Positions 45,591 to 53,151 of a stretch of 64,000 nt of DNA are shown here, one piece after another. The notes below the pieces were generated by a model, which saw only the letters and a list, made by a program, of their open reading frames with translations, was not told the origin of the DNA and did not search any database. Source of the stretch: Gracilimonas mengyeensis. Lineage in GTDB: Bacteria > Bacteroidota > Rhodothermia > Balneolales > Balneolaceae. The stretch lies in assembly GCF_900182705.1 (NCBI RefSeq), contig NZ_FXTP01000001.1:310001-374000 (forward strand). The letters run 5' to 3'. The position numbers were made by a program, and so were the translations under genes. Positions within the stretch are counted from its first letter, which is position 1. Each line of letters opens with the position of its first letter.

Positions 45591-46017
45591 AATTCAGAAT
45601 TTTTAGTTAGTGATTTATGATGAAGCAGATATATATCCGGGATTTTTAATACGATTTAATGGGCTAATTATTGTAATTATAATACTTTAACTGAAAGTAG
45701 TGTATGATATTCATACATTATCAATTTTTGGTAGCATTTCAATTTTAGACTTGTTCCGTAGCTCTGCTGCGGAATGCTTTTATGAGGCTCTGCCTCAATT
45801 AATGTATTTGGTAGGCTAAAGCATATCCCTGCCTTTGAACCATGATTTAAAGGATTAGTTGGTACTCAGGATTTTGTTCTAATCCTTTAAATCCCATCCA
45901 TTCTTAAATTAGTATTTAAAGGCACATAGTCTGGGTTAGCATGGAAAAGAAATTAATAGCCAAAATTGTTACTATAGTCGTAGAGTAAAAAAGCATCTTA
46001 AAATCATCGGAAGCATT
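45591..46017. other. Non-coding stretch with composite repeat, upstream of the toxin-antitoxin pair
   Basis: This 427-bp region holds no gene. Its left part is AT-rich and its middle is the composite repeat 45752-45900. The rest precedes the antitoxin ATG and should hold its promoter. Confidence 0.5.
45752..45900. repeat. Composite palindromic repeat, copy A
   Basis: Module 1 (45752-45800) contains GTAGCTCTGCTGCGGAATGC and GAGGCTCTGCCTC. Module 2 (45834-45900) starts TTTGAACCATGATTTAAAGGATTA and continues with the complementary-type TAATCCTTTAAATC words. The same two modules in the same order occur downstream of the toxin gene (46602-46739) and after the pilin-like gene (7318-7450). Confidence 0.75.
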
Positions 46018-46266
46018 ATGGATTTACAGACAGAAAAAGATTTCATAAAGGCAGAATTGGATAAAGTGGATGATATACATTTGGTAAAGGCCATTAAGCA
46101 TATTTTGGCTTCCGGAACGGCTAAGAATTATGAGCATTCCAAAAATCCGATGAGTAAAGAGACGTTCTATAAAAGGAATGAAATCTCCAGACAAGGAATA
46201 GAAGAGGATGCATTGATTAGTCAGGAGGAGGCTAAGCAATATTTTGTAAGAAAGAATGACCAGTAA
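46018..46266 (+). CDS. Putative antitoxin of a ParE-type module
   Basis: The 82-residue acidic/polar protein starts MDLQTEKDFIKAELDKVDDIHLVKAIKHIL and ends EEDALISQEEAKQYFVRKND. Its length, and an 11-base overlap with a ParE/RelE-type toxin gene downstream, fit the antitoxin of a type II system. The N-terminal helix segment is like short antitoxins that act by wrapping the toxin. A DNA-binding domain was not recognised. The call depends mainly on context. Confidence 0.72.
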   Translation: MDLQTEKDFIKAELDKVDDIHLVKAIKHILASGTAKNYEHSKNPMSKETFYKRNEISRQGIEEDALISQEEAKQYFVRKNDQ

Positions 46267-46588
46267 GCCCGTCTCCATACAATGGACACCATTTGCCCTC
46301 CGGTGCCTGGATGAAATCCATGATTTCATCCAATATCAGGAGAAAGCCGTTGAGCCAGCTGACCAATTGATCAACATGTTATTTGAGAGGGTAGATCAGC
46401 TTATTGATTTTCCAGAATCTGGTCAGGAAGAACCATTGTTAAAAGAAATCGGGCAAAACAGCCGATACCTGGTAGAATTCAACTACAAGATCATTTATGA
46501 ATTTGATCAAAAGCGCTCAAGAATTATTATAACCGATGTATTTCACGCCAGCCAGGATCCTGGAAAATTGAAAAGAGAGTCCAGATAA
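46256..46588 (+). CDS. ParE/RelE superfamily toxin
   Basis: The 110-residue protein contains the fold signature of ParE-like toxins: IQWTPFALRCLDEIHDFI, then a helix pair, LIDFPESGQEEPLLKEIGQN, RYLVEFNYKIIYEFDQ and IIITDVFHASQDP. ParE proteins poison DNA gyrase and RelE proteins cleave mRNA on the ribosome; the sequence favours ParE by its FPxxGxxxP and YRxxYxF-like strands. It overlaps its antitoxin by 11 bases. The pair sits between two copies of the same composite repeat. Confidence 0.87.
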   Translation: MTSKPVSIQWTPFALRCLDEIHDFIQYQEKAVEPADQLINMLFERVDQLIDFPESGQEEPLLKEIGQNSRYLVEFNYKIIYEFDQKRSRIIITDVFHASQDPGKLKRESR

Positions 46589-46601
46589 CGTCCCTTTACC
46601 T

Positions 46602-46739
46602 GTTAGTAGCTCTGCCTTAAGTAATCCATTGGAATGCTTAAGTATATTTTGCCTCTGAACCATGATTTTCAAGATTTCCAGGATAATCAGGATTTTCTCT
46701 ATTCATGTTAATCCTATCAATCCTTAAAATCATGGTTCA
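46602..46739. repeat. Composite palindromic repeat, copy B
   Basis: Module 1 is degraded (GTTAGTAGCTCTGCC...GGAATGC...TGCCTC). Module 2 is well kept: TGAACCATGATTTT (46656-46669) is the exact reverse complement of AAAATCATGGTTCA (46726-46739), so it forms an 84-bp inverted unit. Confidence 0.75.
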
Positions 46740-46856
46740 AAACAGATGCTCCACTAGTTTCACAAGCCCTTCACTTCGTCTTCAAATATTAGCTATTTAA
46801 CCTTCAATCTTCCGCAGCTCACTGTATCTTCACTTAATTAACCAAAAGGCATCTAC

Positions 46857-47594
46857 ATGAATCCCCAAAAATCTGTATTCAACTGGAGTGGTGGTAAGGA
46901 TAGCTCTATTGCACTCTATCACGCCCTAAGAAACGGGGATTATGCCATTGAGCAGCTGCTTAGCACGCTAAACCAGTCTACCGACCGGCTTTCCATGCAC
47001 CGGGTTCGCCGTGCACTCATTCAACAACAGGCGCAAAGTATTGGCATTCCTTTGGAAATGGTAGATTTGCCGGCTGAGCCATCTATGAAAGCTTATAATG
47101 AAAGCATGGGAGAAGTGATGCAAGCTTTAAAAAGCGATGGATTCACGCACTCAATTTTCGGGGATATCTTCCTGGAAGACCTTCGGCAATATCGCGAGCA
47201 ACAATCCCAAAAATTAGGTTTTGAAGCCGTTTTTCCAATCTGGAAAAGAGATACCGAAGAGCTCATGCAAGAATTCCTGGATCTTGATTTTAAGGCCATC
47301 ACCATCTGTGTGAAAGCCGAGCTTTTGGGAAAAGAGTTTGTGGGAAGAGTGATTGATGAGGCTTTTGTTGATGATTTACCTGAAGCAGTGGACCCCTGCG
47401 GGGAAAACGGGGAATTCCATACCTTTGTCTATGATGGCCCCATGTTTGATCGCCCCATACCTTTTGAAATAGGAGAGAAGGTCTATCGGGAATACGAGGC
47501 TCCATCTTCCGAAAAAGACGAGTGCGAGCTCTCCAATGAAACCGATCCGGATAAAATTGGTTTTTGGTTTTGTGATTTGGTGCCTGAAAAATAA
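46857..47594 (+). CDS. Diphthine-ammonia ligase-like ATP pyrophosphatase
   Basis: The 245-residue protein begins with the PP-loop SWSGGKDSSIALYHAL-type motif (NWSGGKDSSIALYHAL). It contains HSIFGDIFLEDLRQYRE and DPCGENGEFHTFVYDGPMF, the typical Dph6/MJ0570 family pattern. Archaeal and eukaryotic members amidate diphthine on elongation factor 2; bacteria lack diphthamide, so the bacterial substrate is unknown. It stands as a single gene after the repeat copy B. Confidence 0.9.
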   Translation: MNPQKSVFNWSGGKDSSIALYHALRNGDYAIEQLLSTLNQSTDRLSMHRVRRALIQQQAQSIGIPLEMVDLPAEPSMKAYNESMGEVMQALKSDGFTHSIFGDIFLEDLRQYREQQSQKLGFEAVFPIWKRDTEELMQEFLDLDFKAITICVKAELLGKEFVGRVIDEAFVDDLPEAVDPCGENGEFHTFVYDGPMFDRPIPFEIGEKVYREYEAPSSEKDECELSNETDPDKIGFWFCDLVPEK

Positions 47595-47745
47595 ATTCAA
47601 AGTATTCGAGTACTATCCTATAGTTTTCTTTGCTCTATGTATTAAGCCTGATATTCAGCATGCTCCCCTTCAATCCTGAAACAAAACAGGCTGTTGTGAC
47701 TTTAAGAGAGTAGAAACAAGAGCATCAATCATCACCACGAATACT

Positions 47746-47994
47746 ATGAAAGACGATACTGGAAAGAAGATCATTATTACGGGAGCCTCGCTACTGGCGG
47801 GGTTTGCCATGAAGCAGTTTGCCACTAAAAATTGGGAAAAGATATTCGGGGAAGAGCCGCCCTCTACCAATCCTTCTAAAGAAATAGACTGGAAAAAAGT
47901 GTTATTGTGGACCGTGATAACAGGTACGGCCGTAAGTTCCAGTAAACTGGCAGCCAAACGATATCTCACCCTAAAACTTGAAGAGAAGGAGTAG
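47746..47994 (+). CDS. Small membrane protein, DUF4235-like
   Basis: The 82-residue protein has two hydrophobic stretches (IIITGASLLAGFAMKQF and VLLWTVITGTAVSSSKLAAKR) separated by a polar KNWEKIFGEEPPSTNPSKEIDW. The order helix, W..xGxxPP, helix and an Arg/Lys-rich end match DUF4235. These proteins are small membrane components of unknown function, sometimes stress-linked. A DUF4112 gene follows about 90 bases downstream. Confidence 0.7.
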   Translation: MKDDTGKKIIITGASLLAGFAMKQFATKNWEKIFGEEPPSTNPSKEIDWKKVLLWTVITGTAVSSSKLAAKRYLTLKLEEKE

Positions 47995-48045
47995 GAAGTG
48001 TTCTAAAGAATTCCTATTCCAGCTTTTACTACTTTAGTTACTATC

Positions 48046-48071
48046 AACCCAAACCCAAACCCAAACCCAAA
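48046..48071. repeat. Short tandem repeat (AAACCC)n, about four units
   Basis: AACCC followed by three AAACCC units and AAA lies between the DUF4235 gene and the DUF4112 start, ending 15 bases before the TTG. Such repeats can change length by slippage. Confidence 0.8.
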
Positions 48072-48086
48072 TAAGTTTGAATTATT

Positions 48087-48554
48087 TTGGCTGAAAAGAC
48101 CCGCTACCACTCAAAATCACGAAAATATGCCGAACTGCTCGACAGTCGGTTTACCATTCCAGGAACTGAAATACGATTCGGGATTGATCCATTGATCGGT
48201 CTTATTACCGGATATGGAGACTTGGCCGGAGCAGCGCTCTCCGTTTACTTCATGTATTTCGCCACCCGGTTGGGAGCCCAGAGTGGTGTGCTTATCCGGA
48301 TGTTTGTAAATGTATTGGCTGATCTGGCTATCGGCGTTATTCCCGTTTTAGGTGATCTGTTTGATGTTGGATGGAAAGCAAATATCCGAAATGCCAAACT
48401 ACTGGAGAAGCTGGAACAGAATCCCGAAAAGCTGGAAAAGCAAAGCAGTCTGTTGATGTGGCTGCTTTTTGCTGTACTGGTTGCCATCTTGATTGGAATT
48501 ATCGCTCTTACCGCATGGATTATTTCTGAGGTTTGGGAAACCTTATTTGGATAA
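48087..48554 (+). CDS. DUF4112 family membrane protein
   Basis: The 155-residue protein has the family opening AELLDSRFTIPGTEIRFGIDPLIGLITGYGDL and the central LADLAIGVIPVLGDLFDVGWKANIRNAKLL, which are clear DUF4112 signatures. There are three to four hydrophobic segments; the last one (LLFAVLVAILIGIIALTAWII) is a strong membrane helix. The start is TTG at 48087, as no ATG gives the family N-terminus. Function is unknown. Confidence 0.85.
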   Translation: MAEKTRYHSKSRKYAELLDSRFTIPGTEIRFGIDPLIGLITGYGDLAGAALSVYFMYFATRLGAQSGVLIRMFVNVLADLAIGVIPVLGDLFDVGWKANIRNAKLLEKLEQNPEKLEKQSSLLMWLLFAVLVAILIGIIALTAWIISEVWETLFG

Positions 48555-48894
48555 ACCTTTTATATGTTTGCAGGATATTGTGATATGGTGATAAAAAACT
48601 TGTTATTTAATGTGAGTTCGAGATGAGAAATAAATTGCTCCGGTCTTCAGCCCGGTGAAAGCGAACCTCTTTTACAAAAAAACCGATGGTAAAAGATTAT
48701 GCAGCCTAAGCTTTGAAGAATAGTCATGTCATTCATCCATTGGGCAAAGCTTTATTGGTCTCAGCTGAGGGGTAAAACCCCTGCAATTTCAGTGCAAGAT
48801 AGTTTAGTTTTCTTGTCTTTGTTCACCATAAAGTTAAAATGTTATTTCGAACTCAGGTTAAGTAAGTCCTTCCGATATTGCTGTTTCTGATTAA
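48555..48894. other. Non-coding gap containing an inverted-repeat unit
   Basis: The 340 bp between the DUF4112 gene and the convergent PAS gene hold no gene, and are almost filled by the repeat unit at 48607-48861. Confidence 0.6.
48607..48861. repeat. 255-bp unit with TTAATGTGAGTTCGAGAT inverted ends
   Basis: The left end 48607-48624 and the reverse complement of 48844-48861 agree at 15 of 18 positions. Internal hairpin words include CCGG...CCCGG (near 48641-48656) and GAGGGGTAAAACCCCTG (near 48768-48784). No coding capacity is recognised, so a MITE-like unit is likely. Confidence 0.65.
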
Positions 48895-50292
48895 TTAATG
48901 CTGCTCTTGTTTTAAGGAAATGTTCAGGTTTTTTAAAATTTGGGTTAAATCACTGTGTCGCTCACGGAATTTTTCTACTACATGTTTGTGAGATACAATA
49001 CTATCGGACAGTTCATTTAAATGTCCTTCAGCCGTATTGATTTCCTCCAATAATGATTGAAAAGTAGTAGCAAAAGCTGAATTACTGGCCATGCGAGAAA
49101 CTTCAACCTTACCGGTTATATGGATAAAACGGAGCGTCATAAGGAAACGCTCAATAACCTTTACACCCGTCAGCAGTCCTTGCATGTATTCCGGAATCTT
49201 GATCAAACCATCACAAATGGTCTTAAGTCGAGGTTCAAACGCACTATAGAGTATTTTTTTTGCTTCCTCAGGTTTCAATTCGGCGTTATCGTATTTGTTG
49301 GAGTTGTCTTTAAGTTCTCGAATAAACTCAAGGGTCATCTCTACCTGCAATTTGGCAGAGACAATATCAAAGTTCAGGGTACCGGTGATATCACTAAATT
49401 TTTCGATAATATTCTTTAGATCCACCAAATTACTTTCCCCTAAAATAGATTGTTCACCCATTTTTTCTGCAATCACAGAAAGCGATTGGTCGGTATCTGT
49501 TAGCTTACTGGAATTGACCTGCGCATTTAAAGAAAGCCGTACTATACTTTTTGCAAGAGCAAGAATATAGCCAGAGTGTCCGGAAATAGACTCATAAACA
49601 CTTTTCAGGCTTACCAGAGAACAAACCAGATTGGAGAGATAGCCATCCAGCTCGGCCAGTGTTTTAAACTCTTCCGTGGCATGCTCGTAGTTGTCATAAT
49701 GATTCTTTGAGATTTGGTCCTCGCGACTTTTCATTTCTCCTTGCAGCGCATTCCACATAAAATCATCGTAACAGGCAAAACCTTCTTCTTTTAGCAGAGA
49801 TAGAAGGTGTTCTTCTCCGGCTTGCATGGCTTTCTTTTTGTCACCGCCTATTTCTCGTTGTTTCTCTAACTTCAAGGTTTCTGCATAAATTTTTCTAACC
49901 TTGTCAAAAATCTGGCAGCTGGGTTTCAGCCGTATAGACAGGTATCCTGCATCACAAGGGAAGGCAAGCGCCATTACCCAATAATAGGAACCATCTTTGG
50001 CCATATTTTTCACATAAGCAGCCACCGGTTTGTTTGCCTTAAGGTGATCCCAAAAAATCTTAAACACTGATCTTGGCATATCCGGGTGACGAATAACCTT
50101 ATGTAGTTGACCGAGAATCTCTTCTTCCTTGTATTTACTGATTCGGACGAATACATCGTTGGCAAATAAAATATTTGATTTCTTGTCCGTAACCGAAAAA
50201 AACAGCTCATCAAAGTTAAACCTGCTCTCCTGGTTAATAGGGGTGACCTCTGGTAAATCTTTTATCTTTGGTTGTATTTTTGTTAACTCCAT
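48895..50292 (-). CDS. Cytosolic PAS-domain protein with degenerate MCP signalling hairpin
   Basis: The protein of about 465 residues starts with an Aer-type PAS domain (residues about 25-125). It shows NVFVRISKY-like NDVFVRISKY, VIRHPDMPRSVF and NMAKDGSYYWV, the pattern of PAS sensors attached to chemoreceptors. A long helical C-terminus follows. Around residues 252-282, LSLNAQVNSS and, in register, SLSVIAEKMGEQS align with LALNAAIEAA and GFAVVADEVRKLA of the MCP tip, but the GEQGRGF turn reads TDTDQSL. No membrane segment is present. I chose the ATG at 50292 over a TTG at 50304. No chemotaxis genes lie nearby. Confidence 0.75.
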   Translation of the reverse strand: MELTKIQPKIKDLPEVTPINQESRFNFDELFFSVTDKKSNILFANDVFVRISKYKEEEILGQLHKVIRHPDMPRSVFKIFWDHLKANKPVAAYVKNMAKDGSYYWVMALAFPCDAGYLSIRLKPSCQIFDKVRKIYAETLKLEKQREIGGDKKKAMQAGEEHLLSLLKEEGFACYDDFMWNALQGEMKSREDQISKNHYDNYEHATEEFKTLAELDGYLSNLVCSLVSLKSVYESISGHSGYILALAKSIVRLSLNAQVNSSKLTDTDQSLSVIAEKMGEQSILGESNLVDLKNIIEKFSDITGTLNFDIVSAKLQVEMTLEFIRELKDNSNKYDNAELKPEEAKKILYSAFEPRLKTICDGLIKIPEYMQGLLTGVKVIERFLMTLRFIHITGKVEVSRMASNSAFATTFQSLLEEINTAEGHLNELSDSIVSHKHVVEKFRERHSDLTQILKNLNISLKQEQH

Positions 50293-50584
50293 ATCCCTTA
50301 ACAATAAGTTTTAGTATCAGTTTGTAATGATTTTATCGGGACTATCAAGCAAAATTTAAACTATGTATACCATAAGGATTTATGTTTTCGCAACTTCATA
50401 AAAACATGAAATTAGAGCTGGTAATATTTTCATAATAATACATCAGATATTTAAGTAATTATTTTTGAAGGCCTCTGTTTTGAGCATGTTATACCCATAA
50501 AAACCGTAAAACTATGCTGTGCCATTTGGGCTGTTTCAATTACTTTCTTAATCTCCATAGGTTAAAATCTACTATAAACAATCT

Positions 50585-51880
50585 ATGAGGAACAGTTTGG
50601 CCGGTATGCAAGAAAAATTACCACGTAATCTTGGTTTATGGGGCTTATGGCTGTTAGTTGTAAATGGGTTGATAGGGGCAGGCATCTTTGGGCTGCCCAG
50701 TGGCGCCTATGCGCTGGCCGGTGAGTACAGTGTCTGGATTTATCTTGTCTGCGCTCTTCTGATCTTACCCGTAATACTGAGTTTTGCAGAATTAGGCAGT
50801 TATTTTAGAGGTACCGGAGGACCTGTTCGGTATGGTACAGAAGCATTTGGCCGGTTCATCGGTTTTCAAAGCGGATGGCTTTTTTATATTGCACGTATCA
50901 TTTCTTTTTCGGCAAATTCAGTTCTGCTTACCGATAGCATTGCTTACTTCTTTGCTCCTGCAGGAGAGGGGACCGGACGACTGATTACCCTGGCTTTAAT
51001 TATCGGCGGACTCACCCTCATCAATGTGTTAGGTTCCGTAGAATCCATTCGTTCTTTGGCAATATTTACCATAGTGAAATTTTCCGTACTGCTGTTTTTG
51101 GTTTTTGGCGGGTTGATATTTTTGGGAGAGCAAGTCCTTCCTGCTTTTGAGCGCGGGGTTCCACCAATGAGTGATTTAGGAGCTGCTACTTTGTTGCTTA
51201 TTTATGCCTTTGTTGGCTTCGAAGGTGCCGTAGTTCCCGCAGGTGAAGCCAAACGCCCGGAACGGGATATGCCCCTTGCTTTATTATTTGGATTGGGTTC
51301 CATTGTGATTTTATATATGCTGATACAAATGGTTGCACAAGCCGCGGTACCTGATTTAGGCAGTTCAGAATCACCCTTACTTGATGCATCCGGACGGTTA
51401 TTCGGTCCTGCGGGTGCCATAATCCTTATGATTGGAGTAGTTACATCTGTAACTGGCAACCTGGTGGGAAATATATTTGCTACGCCCCGGCTTACCTACG
51501 CACTCTCCATCGATAAAATGCTGCCCAAATGGTTTGGGGAGGTTCATTCCAGGTTTCAGACTCCGGCTAATTCTATTCTTTTCTTTGGGATATTTGCGTT
51601 TATTGGAGCGGCTTTAGGTTCCTTCACTGCGTTAGCTGCCATGACGGTTTTATCTCGTTTATTCCTTTATATCATCACTTGTGCAGCTGTACCCGTATTA
51701 CGACCAAAATTCAGGGAACAGGAAAAGAGTTTTGTTCTAAAAGGAGGATACCTGGTGCCTGTTTTAGGAATACTGGCATGCATATGGCTGATGTTCCAGG
51801 TAAGCTTTACTTCCATTTGGATGACCGCTTTATTTATTGCCGGTGGAACGGGCTTGTATTGGCTTGGCAGTAGAAACTAA
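50585..51880 (+). CDS. APC family amino-acid permease
   Basis: The 431-residue inner-membrane protein has about twelve helices. LVVNGLIGAGIFGLPSGAYA in helix 1 is the APC substrate-binding motif, and FVGFEGAVVPAGEAKRPERDMPLAL is the characteristic helix 6 plus loop. It should import amino acids or amines by proton or sodium symport. Substrate cannot be told. A cation exchanger gene follows 42 bases downstream. Confidence 0.92.
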   Translation: MRNSLAGMQEKLPRNLGLWGLWLLVVNGLIGAGIFGLPSGAYALAGEYSVWIYLVCALLILPVILSFAELGSYFRGTGGPVRYGTEAFGRFIGFQSGWLFYIARIISFSANSVLLTDSIAYFFAPAGEGTGRLITLALIIGGLTLINVLGSVESIRSLAIFTIVKFSVLLFLVFGGLIFLGEQVLPAFERGVPPMSDLGAATLLLIYAFVGFEGAVVPAGEAKRPERDMPLALLFGLGSIVILYMLIQMVAQAAVPDLGSSESPLLDASGRLFGPAGAIILMIGVVTSVTGNLVGNIFATPRLTYALSIDKMLPKWFGEVHSRFQTPANSILFFGIFAFIGAALGSFTALAAMTVLSRLFLYIITCAAVPVLRPKFREQEKSFVLKGGYLVPVLGILACIWLMFQVSFTSIWMTALFIAGGTGLYWLGSRN

Positions 51881-51922
51881 AGCCATTTGAATAAATTTAA
51901 TAGAATACTAAGAGCTTAACAT

Positions 51923-52954
51923 ATGATATTATCTCTGTTGTTTTGGTCAGCTATTGCAATAGTGGCTACTCTTATTCTGTGGAAAGGCAGTGACTGGCTC
52001 GAGAAATCCAGCGAGAAGCTATCCGTATATTATGAATTACCCGATATTGTGCAAGGGGCTGTAGTAGTTGCTATTGGCTCCAGCTTTCCTGAACTGTCTA
52101 CAGTGATACTATCCAGTCTGCTGCACGGAGAATTTGAATTGGGAGTAGCCGCTATAGTCGGTTCGGCCATATTCAATATTCTGGTGATATCGGCCGTGGC
52201 GGGATTGGCCACTAAGGATCATTTGGAGTCAAACCGTGACTTGGTTTATAAAGAAGCACAGTTCTATATCATCTCAGTTGCTGTGTTGATCATAACCTTT
52301 TCTTTTGCTGCAATCTTTAATCCGGTGAGTTCTGATGATGGAACCATCTTAGGAGAGATGGATCGTGTATTGGCACTGATTCCACTCGTACTATATCTCT
52401 TCTACATATTTATTCAGTACCAGGACACCATGGATTATACACCCAAGGTGGAAGCATCTAATATCAAGCCACTAAAACAATGGGGACTGTTACTGGCAAG
52501 TTTGGTGGTTATACTAATCGGGGTAGAGATGTTGGTTCAGGCAGCCATTAATTTTGGAGATCTGTTAGGAACTCCTTCTTTTCTGTGGGGGATATCGGTA
52601 GTTGCTGCCGGTACAAGCATCCCTGATATGTTTGTCAGTGTTAAAAAAGCCCGCAAGGGAGACGGAATAACCTCCTTAGCCAATGTGTTGGGTAGCAACA
52701 TATTCGACTTATTGGTTTGTATTCCGCTGGGGGTGATTATTGCTGGGACTACCGTGATCAACTTCACCGTAGCAGCTCCGCTTATGGGCGCTCTTACCTT
52801 CGCTACGTTATTACTTTTCAGTTTTATGCGCACTCGCATGATTCTTGGCCGCAGAGAATCAGTTACACTTTTAGTGGTGTATGCACTCTTTTTGAGCTGG
52901 ATGGCACTTGAGAATTTTGGAGTGATTGATACGATTCCATCATTTCCCGCCTGA
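51923..52954 (+). CDS. Calcium/sodium (CaCA) antiporter
   Basis: The 343-residue membrane protein shows the two alpha repeats of the CaCA family: AIGSSFPELSTVILSSLLHG with IVGSAIFNILVI in the first half, and AAGTSIPDMFVSVKKARKG with NVLGSNIFDLLV in the second. The Glu (SSFPE) and Asp (TSIPD) in these repeats bind Ca2+. About ten helices are present. It follows the APC permease with a short gap. Confidence 0.93.
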   Translation: MILSLLFWSAIAIVATLILWKGSDWLEKSSEKLSVYYELPDIVQGAVVVAIGSSFPELSTVILSSLLHGEFELGVAAIVGSAIFNILVISAVAGLATKDHLESNRDLVYKEAQFYIISVAVLIITFSFAAIFNPVSSDDGTILGEMDRVLALIPLVLYLFYIFIQYQDTMDYTPKVEASNIKPLKQWGLLLASLVVILIGVEMLVQAAINFGDLLGTPSFLWGISVVAAGTSIPDMFVSVKKARKGDGITSLANVLGSNIFDLLVCIPLGVIIAGTTVINFTVAAPLMGALTFATLLLFSFMRTRMILGRRESVTLLVVYALFLSWMALENFGVIDTIPSFPA

Positions 52955-53028
52955 TAATCTCAATTCAAAACAGCTGCTAACCCGAAATTATCATACTATT
53001 TTGTGTGCTAAATCAGCTTAAGAATAAT

Positions 53029-53057
53029 TTGCGCAAATTTTCTCAATACTTGCGCAA
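53029..53057. promoter_or_regulatory. Pair of operator-like palindromes upstream of the GH43 xylosidase
   Basis: TTGCGCAA occurs at 53029-53036 (within the 12-bp palindrome ATTTGCGCAAAT, 53027-53038) and again at 53050-53057. Centres are exactly 21 bp apart, two helical turns. The palindrome with CG at its centre is the form bound by LacI-family regulators. Which regulator acts is not visible in the window. Confidence 0.5.
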
Positions 53058-53151
53058 ATATTTCATAATTAAGTGGAAAAAACTTCATTATATATTGATA
53101 TTTCAGCTATAAAGTAATTCACGTTAATTGTCAGCCTAAAATACCTGATTC

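Noticed and set aside
45752-46739. CRISPR-like array from repeated words
   Set aside because: Repeats are palindromic modules with irregular spacing, not regularly spaced direct repeats, and no cas genes are present.
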